A DNA stretch of 64,000 nucleotides from Pseudomonas sp. MM223. GTDB taxonomy: Bacteria > Pseudomonadota > Gammaproteobacteria > Pseudomonadales > Pseudomonadaceae. How positions within the stretch are numbered: position 1 is the first letter of the stretch; every line of letters starts with the position of its first letter. The translations under genes were made by a program, and so were the position numbers. The stretch is taken from the NCBI GenBank assembly GCA_947090765.1, contig OX352322.1, positions 6,565,001 to 6,629,000 of the forward strand, written 5' to 3'. The notes below the pieces were generated by a model, which worked only from the letters and a program-made list of their open reading frames with translations, did not search any database and was not told the origin of the DNA. Below, in pieces: positions 37,879-46,775 of this stretch.

Positions 37879-39735
37879 TCAGGTCGCCGCCAGCCCCGCC
37901 AGCAACAGCCGCTGATACAGCTCTTCCTTCAATCCCTGCGGAGCGTCCAGCCCCATCCGCTCCAAATGCCCCTCATACCCCTCCGGCCCCGGCGCATCCA
38001 GCGCTGCCTTGCCCAGCTCCAGCACCTCGCTCAGCTTGAACTTGCTCTTCAACCAGTTCAGCGCCCGCAACAAGTCCCGCTCTTCAGCCGTAAAGTCCGT
38101 CCCCATCGGATACTCCGGGAACAGCCGCGCATGCCGCGCCCTGATCGCCTCCAGCCGCTGCGGCGTGTTGTCGGTAAAGCGCGTGTCCAGCTGGAAGTCT
38201 CTGGCCAGCTTGCCGGCACTCTTGGCCTGCTCGATCAGCTCCTGCTGGAACCGCGAATCACACACCGCCAACAACCGCGCAATCACCTCGCTGTCGGTCT
38301 GCCCACGCAAGTCGGCAATGCCGTACTCGGTCACCACGATATCGCGCAGGTGCCGGGGGATGGTGCAGTGGCCATAGGTCCAGAACAGGTTTGAGGTCAC
38401 CTCCCCGCCCGCCTCACGCCAGCTGCGCAGCAGCAGGATCGAGCGCCCACCTTCCAGCGCATGGGCCTGGGCGACGAAGTTGTACTGCCCGCCCACGCCG
38501 CTCAGCACGCGGCCGTCTTCCAGCTGGTCGGCTACCCCTGCGCCGAGCAACGTCATGCCAAACGCCGTGTTGATGAAGCGCGCATCGCGGCGCTGGCGGC
38601 GCTTGAGCGCCTCTTGCCCGTACAGCTCGTTGATGAAGCTGATGCGGGTCATGGCAAAGCGCGAGCGTTGTTCGAGTGGCATCTCCCTCAACCGCTGGTA
38701 GAACGCCTGCGGGCCAAGGAAAAAGCCGCCATGCACCAGGGGCCCCTGCTCATCCGCCGGGCGTCGCAACAGCCCGGCCTCGGCCAGCACCAGCAAGCCA
38801 TTGACGAACATCTCGCTACAGCCGTACAGGCCTTGGGCAAACGTACCCAGCCCCCCTTCCCGCTCGATCAGCGCCTGCCAAGGGCCGACATCCAGCTCAT
38901 CGAGCAAGGCACGGAAGCCCACATTGTCACCCTGACGCGCCAGCAACGCGGCGGCAACGGCATCGCCCATTGCACCGATGCCGATCTGCAAGGTGCCGCC
39001 GTCGCGCACCAGCGTGCTGGCGTGCAGGCCGATGCAATGGTCCTGGGTGCCGACCGGCATGTTCGGCGTGGAAAACAGGCGGCGCTGCTCGGCCTCATCG
39101 ATCAGCAGGTCGAATGTATCGATCGGCAGCTCCGCATCGCCCGGCATGTAAGGCAGTTCGGTGTGCACCTGGCCGAGCATGAGGATGGTCTCTCCGGCCG
39201 CGCGGCGCTTGGCGATCATCGGCAGCAGGTCGAGGGTGATGTCGGGGTTGCAGGCCAGGCTCAGGTGAACAGGCCGTTCAGGCGTGGCAGCCACCAGTTG
39301 CGCGACCAGGTTCAGCCCCTTGGCGTTGATGTCGCGTGCGGCGTGGCTGTAGTTGCTGCTGATGTAGTCCTGCTGGGCCGCTTCGCTGTGCAACAGGCTG
39401 CCCGGCTGCATGAAGAATTGCTCGACACGGATGTTCGGCGGCAGGCTGTCGTTGCGCAGGTCGGCGAGGTAGGTGAGCTCTTCGTAGTCGGCGAAGACAC
39501 GCTCGACGAAGGGTTCGAGAAAGCGTCGTTGCAGGCCATCGCCCAGCGGCGGGCGGCCGAGGGACAGTGCGGTGTAAATGGTCAATTGTCGTTCTGGCAG
39601 GTCGCGCACGCGGGAATAGAGGGCGTTTACGAAGGCGTTGGGCTTGCCCAGGCCCAATGGCAAACCCATATGGATATGGGTTGGCAGCCGGGACAAGACC
39701 TGCTCGACAGCCTGGTCGATGGCGCAGAGGTGCAT
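37879..39735 (-). CDS. Acetyl-CoA hydrolase/transferase family protein
   Basis: A 618-residue member of the acetyl-CoA hydrolase/4-hydroxybutyrate CoA-transferase family. The N-terminal domain has HIHMGLPLGLGKPNAF; the C-terminal catalytic part has LSGVGGQYNFVAQAHALEGG and the conserved VVTEYGIADLRGQTDSE with the likely catalytic Glu. It is longer than the usual ~430-500 residues because of an internal segment and a C-terminal extension, as in close Pseudomonas relatives. The ATG at 39735 follows AGGAGG; an upstream ATG would start inside a repeat. The CoA substrate is not known. Confidence 0.85.
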   Translation of the reverse strand: MHLCAIDQAVEQVLSRLPTHIHMGLPLGLGKPNAFVNALYSRVRDLPERQLTIYTALSLGRPPLGDGLQRRFLEPFVERVFADYEELTYLADLRNDSLPPNIRVEQFFMQPGSLLHSEAAQQDYISSNYSHAARDINAKGLNLVAQLVAATPERPVHLSLACNPDITLDLLPMIAKRRAAGETILMLGQVHTELPYMPGDAELPIDTFDLLIDEAEQRRLFSTPNMPVGTQDHCIGLHASTLVRDGGTLQIGIGAMGDAVAAALLARQGDNVGFRALLDELDVGPWQALIEREGGLGTFAQGLYGCSEMFVNGLLVLAEAGLLRRPADEQGPLVHGGFFLGPQAFYQRLREMPLEQRSRFAMTRISFINELYGQEALKRRQRRDARFINTAFGMTLLGAGVADQLEDGRVLSGVGGQYNFVAQAHALEGGRSILLLRSWREAGGEVTSNLFWTYGHCTIPRHLRDIVVTEYGIADLRGQTDSEVIARLLAVCDSRFQQELIEQAKSAGKLARDFQLDTRFTDNTPQRLEAIRARHARLFPEYPMGTDFTAEERDLLRALNWLKSKFKLSEVLELGKAALDAPGPEGYEGHLERMGLDAPQGLKEELYQRLLLAGLAAT

Positions 39736-39861
39736 CGGGGCCTCCTGAGACATCCATGGGTTCAGGGGTTGGACATGGCACTGGCGGGTTGGTTGCCTGT
39801 GCTGGCCCTTTCGCGGGCTTGCCCCCTCCCACAGGATAACCACTGGGCCGGCACGGGCACC

Positions 39862-39893
39862 CCAAAAACAAAGCCCGCCATCAACGGCGGGCC
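39862..39893 (-). terminator. Terminator of cytochrome c5 gene
   Basis: GGCGGGC/GCCCGCC stem with loop GTTGAT, followed on the minus strand by TTTGTTTTT. Confidence 0.75.
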
Positions 39894-39913
39894 TCGTGCG
39901 ATTCAGCGGCGTC

Positions 39914-40336
39914 TTACAGACCGGACATTTTCTTGATCGCCCCTTTCAGGTCGTCATCCGAGCAATCCGCGCAGGTGCCCTTCGGTGGCATGGCGTTGAT
40001 GCCGGTAATGGCCTTGGCCAGGATGCCATCCAGCCCGCCCTGGTGGTCGGCGCGTTCTTTCCACGCCGCAGTGTCGCCAATTTTTGGCGCGCCGAGCAGG
40101 CCGCTGCCATGGCAGGCATTGCAGTGCTTGGCAATGATGTCATCCGGCGTCTTGGCGCCCCCACCCCCTGCTGCTGCAGCCACTTCCATGCCTTTGCATT
40201 CCTGGCCCTGGACACACACCTGGCCAACCGGCTCCAGGCGTTTGGCAATGTCGTCATTGGTCGCAGCGGTTGCGCTCATTGCCCAGAGGGCGAATACGGC
40301 TGCTGGTACGGCCAGCATCTTCTTGATTTGGTTCAC
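39914..40336 (-). CDS. Cytochrome c5 family protein
   Basis: A 140-residue periplasmic c-type cytochrome. Residues 1-24 form a signal peptide (KMLAVPAAVFALWAMSATA). The haem-binding motif is CNACH, with AMPPKGTC supplying the axial Met. A Cys pair near residue 38-44 (CVQGQEC) and the CADC pair could form disulfides as in cytochromes c5. The start is taken as GTG at 40336, behind GAGGG; the longer ATG frame has no signal-peptide logic. It corresponds to P. aeruginosa cycB (PA5300) by position next to the pauR-like gene. Its redox partner is unknown. Confidence 0.85.
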   Translation of the reverse strand: MNQIKKMLAVPAAVFALWAMSATAATNDDIAKRLEPVGQVCVQGQECKGMEVAAAAGGGGAKTPDDIIAKHCNACHGSGLLGAPKIGDTAAWKERADHQGGLDGILAKAITGINAMPPKGTCADCSDDDLKGAIKKMSGL

Positions 40337-40472
40337 GCGAACACCCTCATGGTGGCTAATCACGCTCGCGGCCACGGATCGGCGAGCGTTGAAAAGTATA
40401 GCGGGAACCCGGAGGCCGTGAAACGACCCTACACAGGAAAGGGGTATTGCCGAATCAATGCACTGCGCTGGA

Positions 40473-41021
40473 TCAAAAGTTTGAAGGCGTCGCCGCACTG
40501 ATCAGGCGGGCGGGCTGGTTGAACGGGTTGCGAAAGCGGTGCGGCCGCGTGCTTTCGAAGTAGTAGCTGTCGCCTTCTTCGAGGATGAAGATCTCGTTGC
40601 CAACCACCAGCTCCAGCCGGCCTTCAAGCAGGATGCCGGTTTCTTCGCCATCGTGGGTGAGCATTTCGGCACCGGTGTCGGCACCTGGCGGATACACCTC
40701 GGTGAGAAACGCGATGGCGCGGTTGGGGTGCGACTTGCCGACCAGCTTCATGGTCACCGCACCGTCCGAGATATCGATCAGCTCGTGGGCCTTGTAGACG
40801 ATCTGAGTAGGGCTTTCAGGCTCCAGCTCGACCGAAAAGAACTCGACCATGGACATGGGAATACCGCTCAGCACCTTGCGCAGCGAGCTGATAGAAGGGC
40901 TCACGCTGTTCTTCTCGATCATCGAGATGGTGCTGTTGGTCACACCGGCACGCTTGGCGAGTTCGCGCTGGGACAGGCCCTTGAGCTTGCGGATGGCTTG
41001 CAGTCGTTCGCCGACGTCCAA
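40473..41021 (-). CDS. pauR: PauR-like repressor (XRE HTH plus cupin)
   Basis: A 182-residue regulator. Residues ~5-60 form an XRE helix-turn-helix (LQAIRKLKGLSQRELAKRAG, then NSTISMIEKNSVSPSISSL). Residues ~105-178 form a cupin sensor (HDGEETGILLEGRLELVVGN, then GDSYYFESTRPHRFRNP). This architecture and the place between cytochrome c5 and dadX match PauR (PA5301), the repressor of polyamine catabolism in P. aeruginosa, which responds to putrescine and cadaverine. Targets in this window would be the FAD oxidase at 44917 and kauB at 51148. Confidence 0.85.
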   Translation of the reverse strand: MDVGERLQAIRKLKGLSQRELAKRAGVTNSTISMIEKNSVSPSISSLRKVLSGIPMSMVEFFSVELEPESPTQIVYKAHELIDISDGAVTMKLVGKSHPNRAIAFLTEVYPPGADTGAEMLTHDGEETGILLEGRLELVVGNEIFILEEGDSYYFESTRPHRFRNPFNQPARLISAATPSNF

Positions 41022-41130
41022 AGCTGGAGCCTCCTGAAACGGTGGAAAGGGGGATGGATGTGAACGATATCATGGCAATGCCGTTCAGTATTTACAACAC
41101 ACCGCCCCTCAACCTGTCCGCTTCAGCGTG

Positions 41131-42204
41131 TCATTCGCCGATGTAGTCCCGCGGTACCCGCTTCAGGTTGCAGAAAATCTGGTAAGGAATAGTGCCCGCA
41201 TGTGCGGCCACTTCGCTGGCCAGCACCTGCTTGCCCCACAATTCGACCGGGCTGCCGACGGTGGCTTGCGGTACATCGGTCAGGTCGATGCTGAGCATGT
41301 CCATCGACACCCGGCCGATCAGCTGGGTACGCTGGCCGGCCACCAGCACCGGCGTTCCGTTGGGCGCCTGGCGCGGGTAGCCATCGGCATAACCCATGGC
41401 GACCACGCCCACACGCGTGGGCCTGGGGCTGACGAACTTGGCGCCATAGCCTACCGGCTCGCCGGCAGGCAGCTCGCGCACGCTGATGATTCGCGACTGC
41501 AGGGTCATTACCGGTTGCAGGCGTTCGGCCTGGGCCTGGGGCACTTCGAACGGCGTGGCGCCGTACAGCATCAGGCCCGGGCGTACCCAGTCGCTGGGCG
41601 CTTGTGGCCAGCCCAGCACGCCGGGCGAGTTACGCAGGCTGCACTCGGCGGCCAGGCCCTGGCGGGCGGCCTCGAACACAGCGACCTGCTGGGCAGTGGC
41701 GTCGGCATCCAGTTCGTCGGCGCGGGCGAAGTGGCTCATCAGCACGATGCGCGCAACCTTGCCGCTGGCCAACAACCGCTGGTAGGCGTCGTGGTAGTCC
41801 TTGGGGTGCAGGCCGACGCGGTGCATGCCGCTGTCCAGCTTCAGCCAGACGGTGAGTGGCTTGTGCAGTTGGGTTTTCTCGATGGCTTCGAGCTGCCACA
41901 GCGAGTGCACCACGCACCACAGGTCGTGCTCGGCAATCAGCGCCAGCTCGCTGGCTTCGAAAAAGCCCTCCAGCAACAGCACCGGGGCCTTGATACCGGC
42001 GGCGCGCAGCTCCAGCGCCTCTTCGATGCAGGCCACGGCAAAGCCGTCGGCTTCGGCCTCCAGGGCCAAGGCGCAGCGCACGGCACCGTGGCCATAGGCA
42101 TCGGCCTTGATCACGGCGAGGGCTTTGGCACCGGTCAGTTCACGGGCCAGACGGTAGTTGTGGCGCAGGGCCTGGAGGTCGATCAGGGCGCGGGCGGGAC
42201 GCAT
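41131..42204 (-). CDS. dadX: Catabolic alanine racemase DadX
   Basis: A 357-residue PLP enzyme that interconverts L- and D-alanine. The PLP-binding Lys is in [14 protein letters not shown]; the catalytic Tyr lies in [39 protein letters not shown] is the other family block. The ATG at 42204 ([10 protein letters not shown]) is preferred over one eight codons upstream. It lies downstream of dadA on the same strand, the order of the dad operon. The racemase feeds D-alanine to DadA. No RidA-like gene separates the two, unlike in P. aeruginosa. Confidence 0.93.
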   Translation of the reverse strand: MRPARALIDLQALRHNYRLARELTGAKALAVIKADAYGHGAVRCALALEAEADGFAVACIEEALELRAAGIKAPVLLLEGFFEASELALIAEHDLWCVVHSLWQLEAIEKTQLHKPLTVWLKLDSGMHRVGLHPKDYHDAYQRLLASGKVARIVLMSHFARADELDADATAQQVAVFEAARQGLAAECSLRNSPGVLGWPQAPSDWVRPGLMLYGATPFEVPQAQAERLQPVMTLQSRIISVRELPAGEPVGYGAKFVSPRPTRVGVVAMGYADGYPRQAPNGTPVLVAGQRTQLIGRVSMDMLSIDLTDVPQATVGSPVELWGKQVLASEVAAHAGTIPYQIFCNLKRVPRDYIGE

Positions 42205-42249
42205 GGCGGCTGCCTTATGGTGGTTCACAGGTTGAAAACGGTGTTGGGT

Positions 42250-42340
42250 TCATCGCCGGCAAGCCAGCTCCCACAGGACTACCACAGGACCTGAAGACTG
42301 TGGAGATCCTGTGGGAGCTGGCTTGCCGGCGATGAGGCCA
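42250..42340. repeat. Inverted pair of TGGGAGCTGGCTTGCCGGCG-type repeats
   Basis: Paired arms between dadX and dadA. Confidence 0.85.
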
Positions 42341-42352
42341 GTGCAGGCGAAC

Positions 42353-43657
42353 TTACTGCTGGTGAACCGGCGCGGTCTGCCCGTGCTTGGCCACTTCCGG
42401 GCTGTTGCCATAACGGGATATATCCAGGCCTTCGGCACTGATCTGCGGCTTCTTGCGCGCAATCAGGTCAGCCAGCAGGCGACCGGAGCCGCACGCCATC
42501 GTCCAGCCCAGGGTACCGTGACCGGTGTTCAGGAACAGGTTGCGGAACGCCGTGGCACCAACGATCGGCGTACCGTCCGGGGTTGCCGGGCGCAGGCCGG
42601 TCCAGAAGCTGGCCTGGCTCAGGTCACCGCCGCGAGGATAAAGGTCGTTGACGATCATCTCCAGCGTTTCGCGCCGGCGCGGGTTCAGCGACAGGTCAAA
42701 ACCGGCAATTTCAGCCATGCCGCCAACGCGGATGCGGTTGTCGAAACGGGTGATGGCGACCTTGTAGGTTTCGTCGAGAATGGTCGACGTCGGGGCCATG
42801 TCGCCGTTGGTGATCGGCACGGTCAGCGAGTAGCCCTTCAGCGGGTACACCGGGGCTTTGATACCCAGCGGCTTGAGCATCTGCGGCGAGTAGCTGCCCA
42901 GCGCCAGCACGTAGCGGTCGGCGGTTTCCAGCTTGCCGTCGATCCACACGCCATTGATGCGGTCGCCGGCGAAGTCCAGGCGCTGGATGTCCTGGCCGAA
43001 GCGGAACTCCACGCCCAGTTTCAGCGCCATGTCGGCCAGCTTGGTGGTGAACAGCTGGCAGTCGCCGGTCTGGTCGTTAGGCAGGCGCAGGGCGCCGGCC
43101 AGAATGTCTTTCACGCCAGCCAGGGCCGGTTCAACGCGGGCAATGCCATCGCGGTCGAGCAATTCGTAAGGCACGCCGGACTGTTCGAGCACGGCAATGT
43201 CCTTGGCCGCAGCATCTACCTGCGCCTGGGTACGGAACAACTGGGTGGTGCCCAGGCTACGGTTTTCGTAGGCGATGCCGGTTTCGGCGCGCAGCTCGTC
43301 GAGGCAGTCGCGGCTGTACTCGGACAGGCGCACCATGCGCTCCTTGTTCACCGCATACCGGCTGGCAGTGCAGTTGCGCAGCATCTGCGCCATCCACAGG
43401 TACTGGTCAACGTCGCCGGTGAGCTTGATGGCCAGGGGGGCGTGGCGCTCCAGCAGCCACTTGATGGCCTTGAGTGGCACACCCGGGGCGGCCCAGGGCG
43501 AGGCATAGCCGGGCGAGATCTGGCCGGCGTTGGCAAAGCTGGTTTCCATGGCCACCGCCGGCTGGCGGTCGACCACCGTGACTTCGAAACCTTGCCGGGC
43601 CAGGTAATAGGCACTGGCGGTTCCGATTACACCGCTACCAAGTACCAGAACTCGCAT
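42353..43657 (-). CDS. dadA: D-amino acid dehydrogenase DadA
   Basis: A 434-residue FAD-dependent, membrane-associated dehydrogenase that oxidises D-alanine and other D-amino acids to 2-oxo acids and passes electrons to the respiratory chain. The N-terminal FAD motif [20 protein letters not shown], the block [17 protein letters not shown] and the C-terminal [16 protein letters not shown] and [14 protein letters not shown] are characteristic. The start is the ATG at 43657; an upstream ATG is in the promoter. It is divergent from the Lrp-type dadR. Confidence 0.95.
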   Translation of the reverse strand: MRVLVLGSGVIGTASAYYLARQGFEVTVVDRQPAVAMETSFANAGQISPGYASPWAAPGVPLKAIKWLLERHAPLAIKLTGDVDQYLWMAQMLRNCTASRYAVNKERMVRLSEYSRDCLDELRAETGIAYENRSLGTTQLFRTQAQVDAAAKDIAVLEQSGVPYELLDRDGIARVEPALAGVKDILAGALRLPNDQTGDCQLFTTKLADMALKLGVEFRFGQDIQRLDFAGDRINGVWIDGKLETADRYVLALGSYSPQMLKPLGIKAPVYPLKGYSLTVPITNGDMAPTSTILDETYKVAITRFDNRIRVGGMAEIAGFDLSLNPRRRETLEMIVNDLYPRGGDLSQASFWTGLRPATPDGTPIVGATAFRNLFLNTGHGTLGWTMACGSGRLLADLIARKKPQISAEGLDISRYGNSPEVAKHGQTAPVHQQ

Positions 43658-43813
43658 CGTTATATCCCTCACACGCGGCACGCCGCAGACTTTTATTGAA
43701 ATGGCATGAATGGGCGCAGTATAGGAATTCAAGGCCAGTGCAATTCACTATATAAAAGCCTATTATTGGCGAGAATTCTCGGCAAAATCGCCTTTCACGG
43801 AGGGGCATCCCCT
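43658..43813. promoter_or_regulatory. dadA/dadR divergent control region
   Basis: 156 bases, AT-rich for this genome, with stretches such as CACTATATAAAAGCCTATTATT. It must hold the promoters of dadA and dadR and presumably Lrp-type binding sites; individual sites were not resolved by eye. Confidence 0.45.
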
Positions 43814-44302
43814 ATGAGAACCCAGCACCAGAGCAAGCGTGAACTGGACAAGATCGACCGGAACATCCTGCGGATCCTGCAGAATGACGGGCGTATTTCC
43901 TTCACCGAACTGGGCGAGAAAGTTGGGCTGTCCACCACCCCTTGCACCGAGCGGGTTCGCCGCCTGGAGCGCGAGGGCATCATCATGGGCTACAACGCCC
44001 GCCTGAACCCGCAGCACCTCAAGGGCAGCCTGCTGGTGTTCGTGGAAATCAGCCTGGACTACAAGTCGGGCGACACCTTTGAAGAGTTCCGCCGCGCAGT
44101 ATTGAAGCTGCCCCACGTACTGGAATGCCACCTTGTGTCAGGTGACTTCGACTACCTGGTAAAGGCGCGTATTTCGGAGATGGCGTCGTACCGCAAGCTG
44201 CTTGGCGACATCCTGCTCAAGCTGCCGCATGTGCGCGAGTCCAAGAGTTACATCGTGATGGAAGAGGTGAAAGAAAGCCTCTGCCTGCCGATCCCGGACT
44301 GA
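43814..44302 (+). CDS. dadR: Lrp/AsnC family regulator DadR
   Basis: A 162-residue feast/famine regulator. Residues ~10-60 form the helix-turn-helix (DKIDRNILRILQNDGRISFT, then LGEKVGLSTTPCTERVRRLE). Residues ~75-155 form the RAM ligand domain (PHVLECHLVSGDFDYLVKAR). It is divergent from dadA, matching the alanine-responsive activator of dadAX in Pseudomonas. The ATG at 43814 was chosen because it gives the usual short basic lead; upstream codons are not conserved. Confidence 0.9.
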   Translation: MRTQHQSKRELDKIDRNILRILQNDGRISFTELGEKVGLSTTPCTERVRRLEREGIIMGYNARLNPQHLKGSLLVFVEISLDYKSGDTFEEFRRAVLKLPHVLECHLVSGDFDYLVKARISEMASYRKLLGDILLKLPHVRESKSYIVMEEVKESLCLPIPD

Positions 44303-44304
44303 GG

Positions 44305-44658
44305 CTAGACCAGCACCTGGCGGGTGGTGGCAATGAACTGGTGCACGAGTTGCTCGGCTGCGGGCTCGATCATCGGCTCAGGGCCACGACCACGTGGGCA
44401 GGCCATGCGCGGGGTGGTGCCGAACAGCCGGCAAATCATCGGCCGCTCTTCGTACACCGTGCAGCCGTTGGGGCCAAGGTGCACGCAATCCAGGCGCTCC
44501 AGTGCGGCGTCCTGCTCGGCCTGGGACTTGCGCGGTAGGCGGGCCATTTCTTCTGTAGACGTAGTGACGGGGCCGCAGCAGTCGTGGCAGCCGGGTTCAC
44601 ACTCGAATGAGGGGATGAGTTCGCGCAGGAAGTGGATCTTGTGGCGGTTGCAGGACAT
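44305..44658 (-). CDS. YkgJ family cysteine-cluster protein
   Basis: A 117-residue protein of the zinc- or iron-chelating YkgJ family. The conserved Cys residues are in CEPGCHDCCGPV, LDCVHLGPNGCTVYEERP and CRLFG. Such proteins bind a metal ion or Fe-S cluster; their role is unknown. The ATG at 44658 (MSCNRHKIHF) is preferred over one four codons upstream. It converges on dadR with only two bases between stops. Confidence 0.8.
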   Translation of the reverse strand: MSCNRHKIHFLRELIPSFECEPGCHDCCGPVTTSTEEMARLPRKSQAEQDAALERLDCVHLGPNGCTVYEERPMICRLFGTTPRMACPRGRGPEPMIEPAAEQLVHQFIATTRQVLV

Positions 44659-44708
44659 GGCTGAGTTCAATGTTGATAACTTGCTGGATTATAGGCCCAC
44701 CGGCTCTT

Positions 44709-44827
44709 TGTAGGAGCGGCCTTGTGCCGCGAAAGGGGTGCGTAGCGCCCCCAAAGTTTCAGCTTCGCCGCAGCTATTGCCGGGGCCGCCCTGCGGCCCT
44801 TTCGCGGCACAAGGCCGCTCCTACAGG
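44709..44827. repeat. AGGAGCGGCC-type paired repeat unit
   Basis: Outward-facing pair with a TTCAGCTTCGCCGCAGC loop, related to the units at 19376, 24791 and 46226 but with a diverged loop. Confidence 0.85.
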
Positions 44828-44916
44828 TTACCGCGTTAACCAGGTCAGGCGGTTGCCCCCCCCCAGAGGCCCGGCTTATCCTCCTCCCCTAGCCTTCCAG
44901 CCTCAGGACCGACCTA

Positions 44917-46210
44917 ATGATCCACAGCGCGCAGCACGCCGCCTCCTATTACGCCGCCAGCAGCGCGCCACACCCTGACTACTCCTTCCTGCAAGGCGAG
45001 CACAGCGCCGATGTCTGCATCATCGGCGGTGGCTACTCGGGCCTGAACACAGCCATCGAGCCTGGCCGAACGCGGCTTTTCGGTCATCCTGCTGGAAGCG
45101 CGCAAGTTGGGCTGGGGCGCCAGCGGGCGCAATGGTGGGCAGTTGATCCGCGGCGTCGGCCACGGCCTGGAGCAGTTCCTGCCGGTGATTGGCGAGGACG
45201 GCGTGCGCAGCATGAAGCTGATGGGCCTGGAAGCCGTTCAGATCGTGCGCGAACGGGTCGAAAAGCATGCCATCGCCTGCGACCTGACTTGGGGCTACTG
45301 CGACCTGGCCAACAAACCCGCCGAACTGCTGGGCTTTGCCGAAGACGCCGAAGAGCTGCGCAGCCTGGGTTATGCGCATGAACTGCGCCTGGTCGGCAAG
45401 GACGACATCCACAGCGTGGTCGGCGCCGACTGCTATGTGGGCGGGTTGGTCGACATGGGCTCCGGCCACCTGCACCCGCTCAACCTGGCCTTGGGTGAAG
45501 CAGCCGTGGCCAGCCGCCTGGGCGTGAAACTATTCGAGCAGTCCGAGGTTACCCGCATCGACTACGGCCCCGAAGTGCAGGTGCATACTGCCCAGGGCCG
45601 GGTACGCGCCAAGACTCTGGTGCTGTGCTGCAACGCCTATCACAACGACCTTAACCGCGAGCTGGGCGGCAAGGTGCTGCCGGCCGGCAGCTACATCATC
45701 GCCACCGAGCCGCTGGGCGAAGAACGCGCGCGCGCATTACTGCCGCAGAACATGGCGGTGTGCGACCAACGCGTAGCGCTGGATTATTACCGCCTGTCCG
45801 CCGACCACCGCCTGCTGTTCGGCGGTGCCTGCCACTATTCCGGCCGCGACCCGAAAGACATCGCCGCCTACATGCAGCCGAAGATGCTCAAGGTGTTCCC
45901 GCAGTTGGCCAACGTGCGCATCGACTATCAGTGGGGCGGCATGATCGGCATCGGTGCCAACCGCCTGCCGCAGGTTGGCCGCCTGGCCAGCCAGCCGAAC
46001 GTGTATTACGCCCAGGCCTACTCAGGCCATGGGCTCAACGCCACCCACCTGGCCGCGCGCCTGCTGGGCGAGGCCATCAGTGGCCAGGAAAGCGGGCGTT
46101 TCGACCTGTTCGCCAAAGTGCCGCATCTCACCTTCCCCGGCGGCAAGCACCTGCGCTCGCCGCTGCTGGCGCTAGGGATGCTGTGGCACAGGCTTAAAGA
46201 ACTGGTCTGA
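44917..46210 (+). pseudogene. FAD-dependent amine oxidase (PauB/PuuB-like), single-base frameshift
   Basis: Member of the DAO family resembling gamma-glutamylputrescine oxidases; by position it corresponds to P. aeruginosa pauB4 (PA5309). The N-terminus carries the FAD motif DVCIIGGGYSGLNTAIE. An extra C in GAGCCTG at 45058-45064 shifts the frame. Removing it gives AIELAERGFSVILLEARKLG, then GWGASGRNGGQLIRGVGHGL and the rest to 46210, 430 residues in total. The C-terminal block QWGGMIGIGANRLPQVGRLA is intact. Together with kauB and the PauR-like repressor it would oxidise glutamylated polyamines. The gene is probably intact in the organism. Confidence 0.87.
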
Positions 46211-46225
46211 CAGCTGGCACGGTCG

Positions 46226-46343
46226 GTGTAGGAGCGGCCTTGTGCCGCGAAAGGGCCGCAGAGCGGCCCCAGCGACCTCTGCGGCAACGCTGAAACCTGG
46301 GGGCGCTTCGCACCCCATTCGCGGCACAAGGCCGCTCCTACAG
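46226..46343. repeat. AGGAGCGGCC-type paired repeat unit
   Basis: Outward-facing pair with a loop similar in plan to those at 19376, 24791 and 44709. Confidence 0.85.
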
Positions 46344-46365
46344 GGACCGCGCGGCATCACTTTGA

Positions 46366-46597
46366 TTAGTCCTTCCAGAAGGGTTTGCGCCCTTCTGTAC
46401 GGGCCTGCTCCCAGGCTCAGCCCGACATCACGCAATTCGTCATCCGTCAGCTGCAACAGCGCCCTGCGGGTATGCCAGCGATGCAGCATCAGCCCCCAAC
46501 GCCCAAGCCCTTCCGGCGCGTTGAATACCTTGGCCTGCTGCCCGGCTTCCAATTCCCTGGCCAACAGTTGCAAGCGCACATCGCTCATGCCACCCAT
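46366..46597 (-). pseudogene. DUF1127 domain protein, single-base frameshift
   Basis: A 76-residue protein after repair. Residues ~35-60 read RWGLMLHRWHTRRALLQLTD, then DELRDVGLS, the DUF1127 (YjiS-like) motif. As written, an extra base in CAGGCTC (46412-46418) sends the frame into a downstream repeat. Read as CAGCTC, it continues GLSWEQARTEGRKPFWKD and stops at 46366, the canonical DUF1127 C-terminus. DUF1127 proteins are small Arg-rich proteins, some of which bind RNA. It is divergent from the MocR gene, and its promoter region carries the ATACAG repeats. Confidence 0.78.
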
Positions 46598-46657
46598 CAC
46601 CGCACCCTCCCGTTCAGTTGATACCGTGGAGAAAGGATGCGCGTCGGCACCATCGGC

Positions 46658-46742
46658 AATACAGATCCAATACAGGCTTATTATTCCCATACAGAATTGG
46701 CCGTCGGCCGACTGAATGCTGTATTTTCAGCCAAACTGTACC
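46658..46742. promoter_or_regulatory. ATACAG repeat cluster, likely MocR operator
   Basis: AATACAG (46658), AATACAG (46669), CATACAG (46688), then inverted CTGTATT (46719) and CTGTACC (46736) lie in the divergent region of the DUF1127 and MocR genes. The two first copies are 11 bases apart, about one helical turn. MocR/PdxR regulators are known to bind direct repeats plus an inverted half site, so this is a strong candidate autoregulatory site. Confidence 0.6.
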
Positions 46743-46775
46743 GGTCGCTGTGCCAATGCAGCGCAGGAGTATGCC

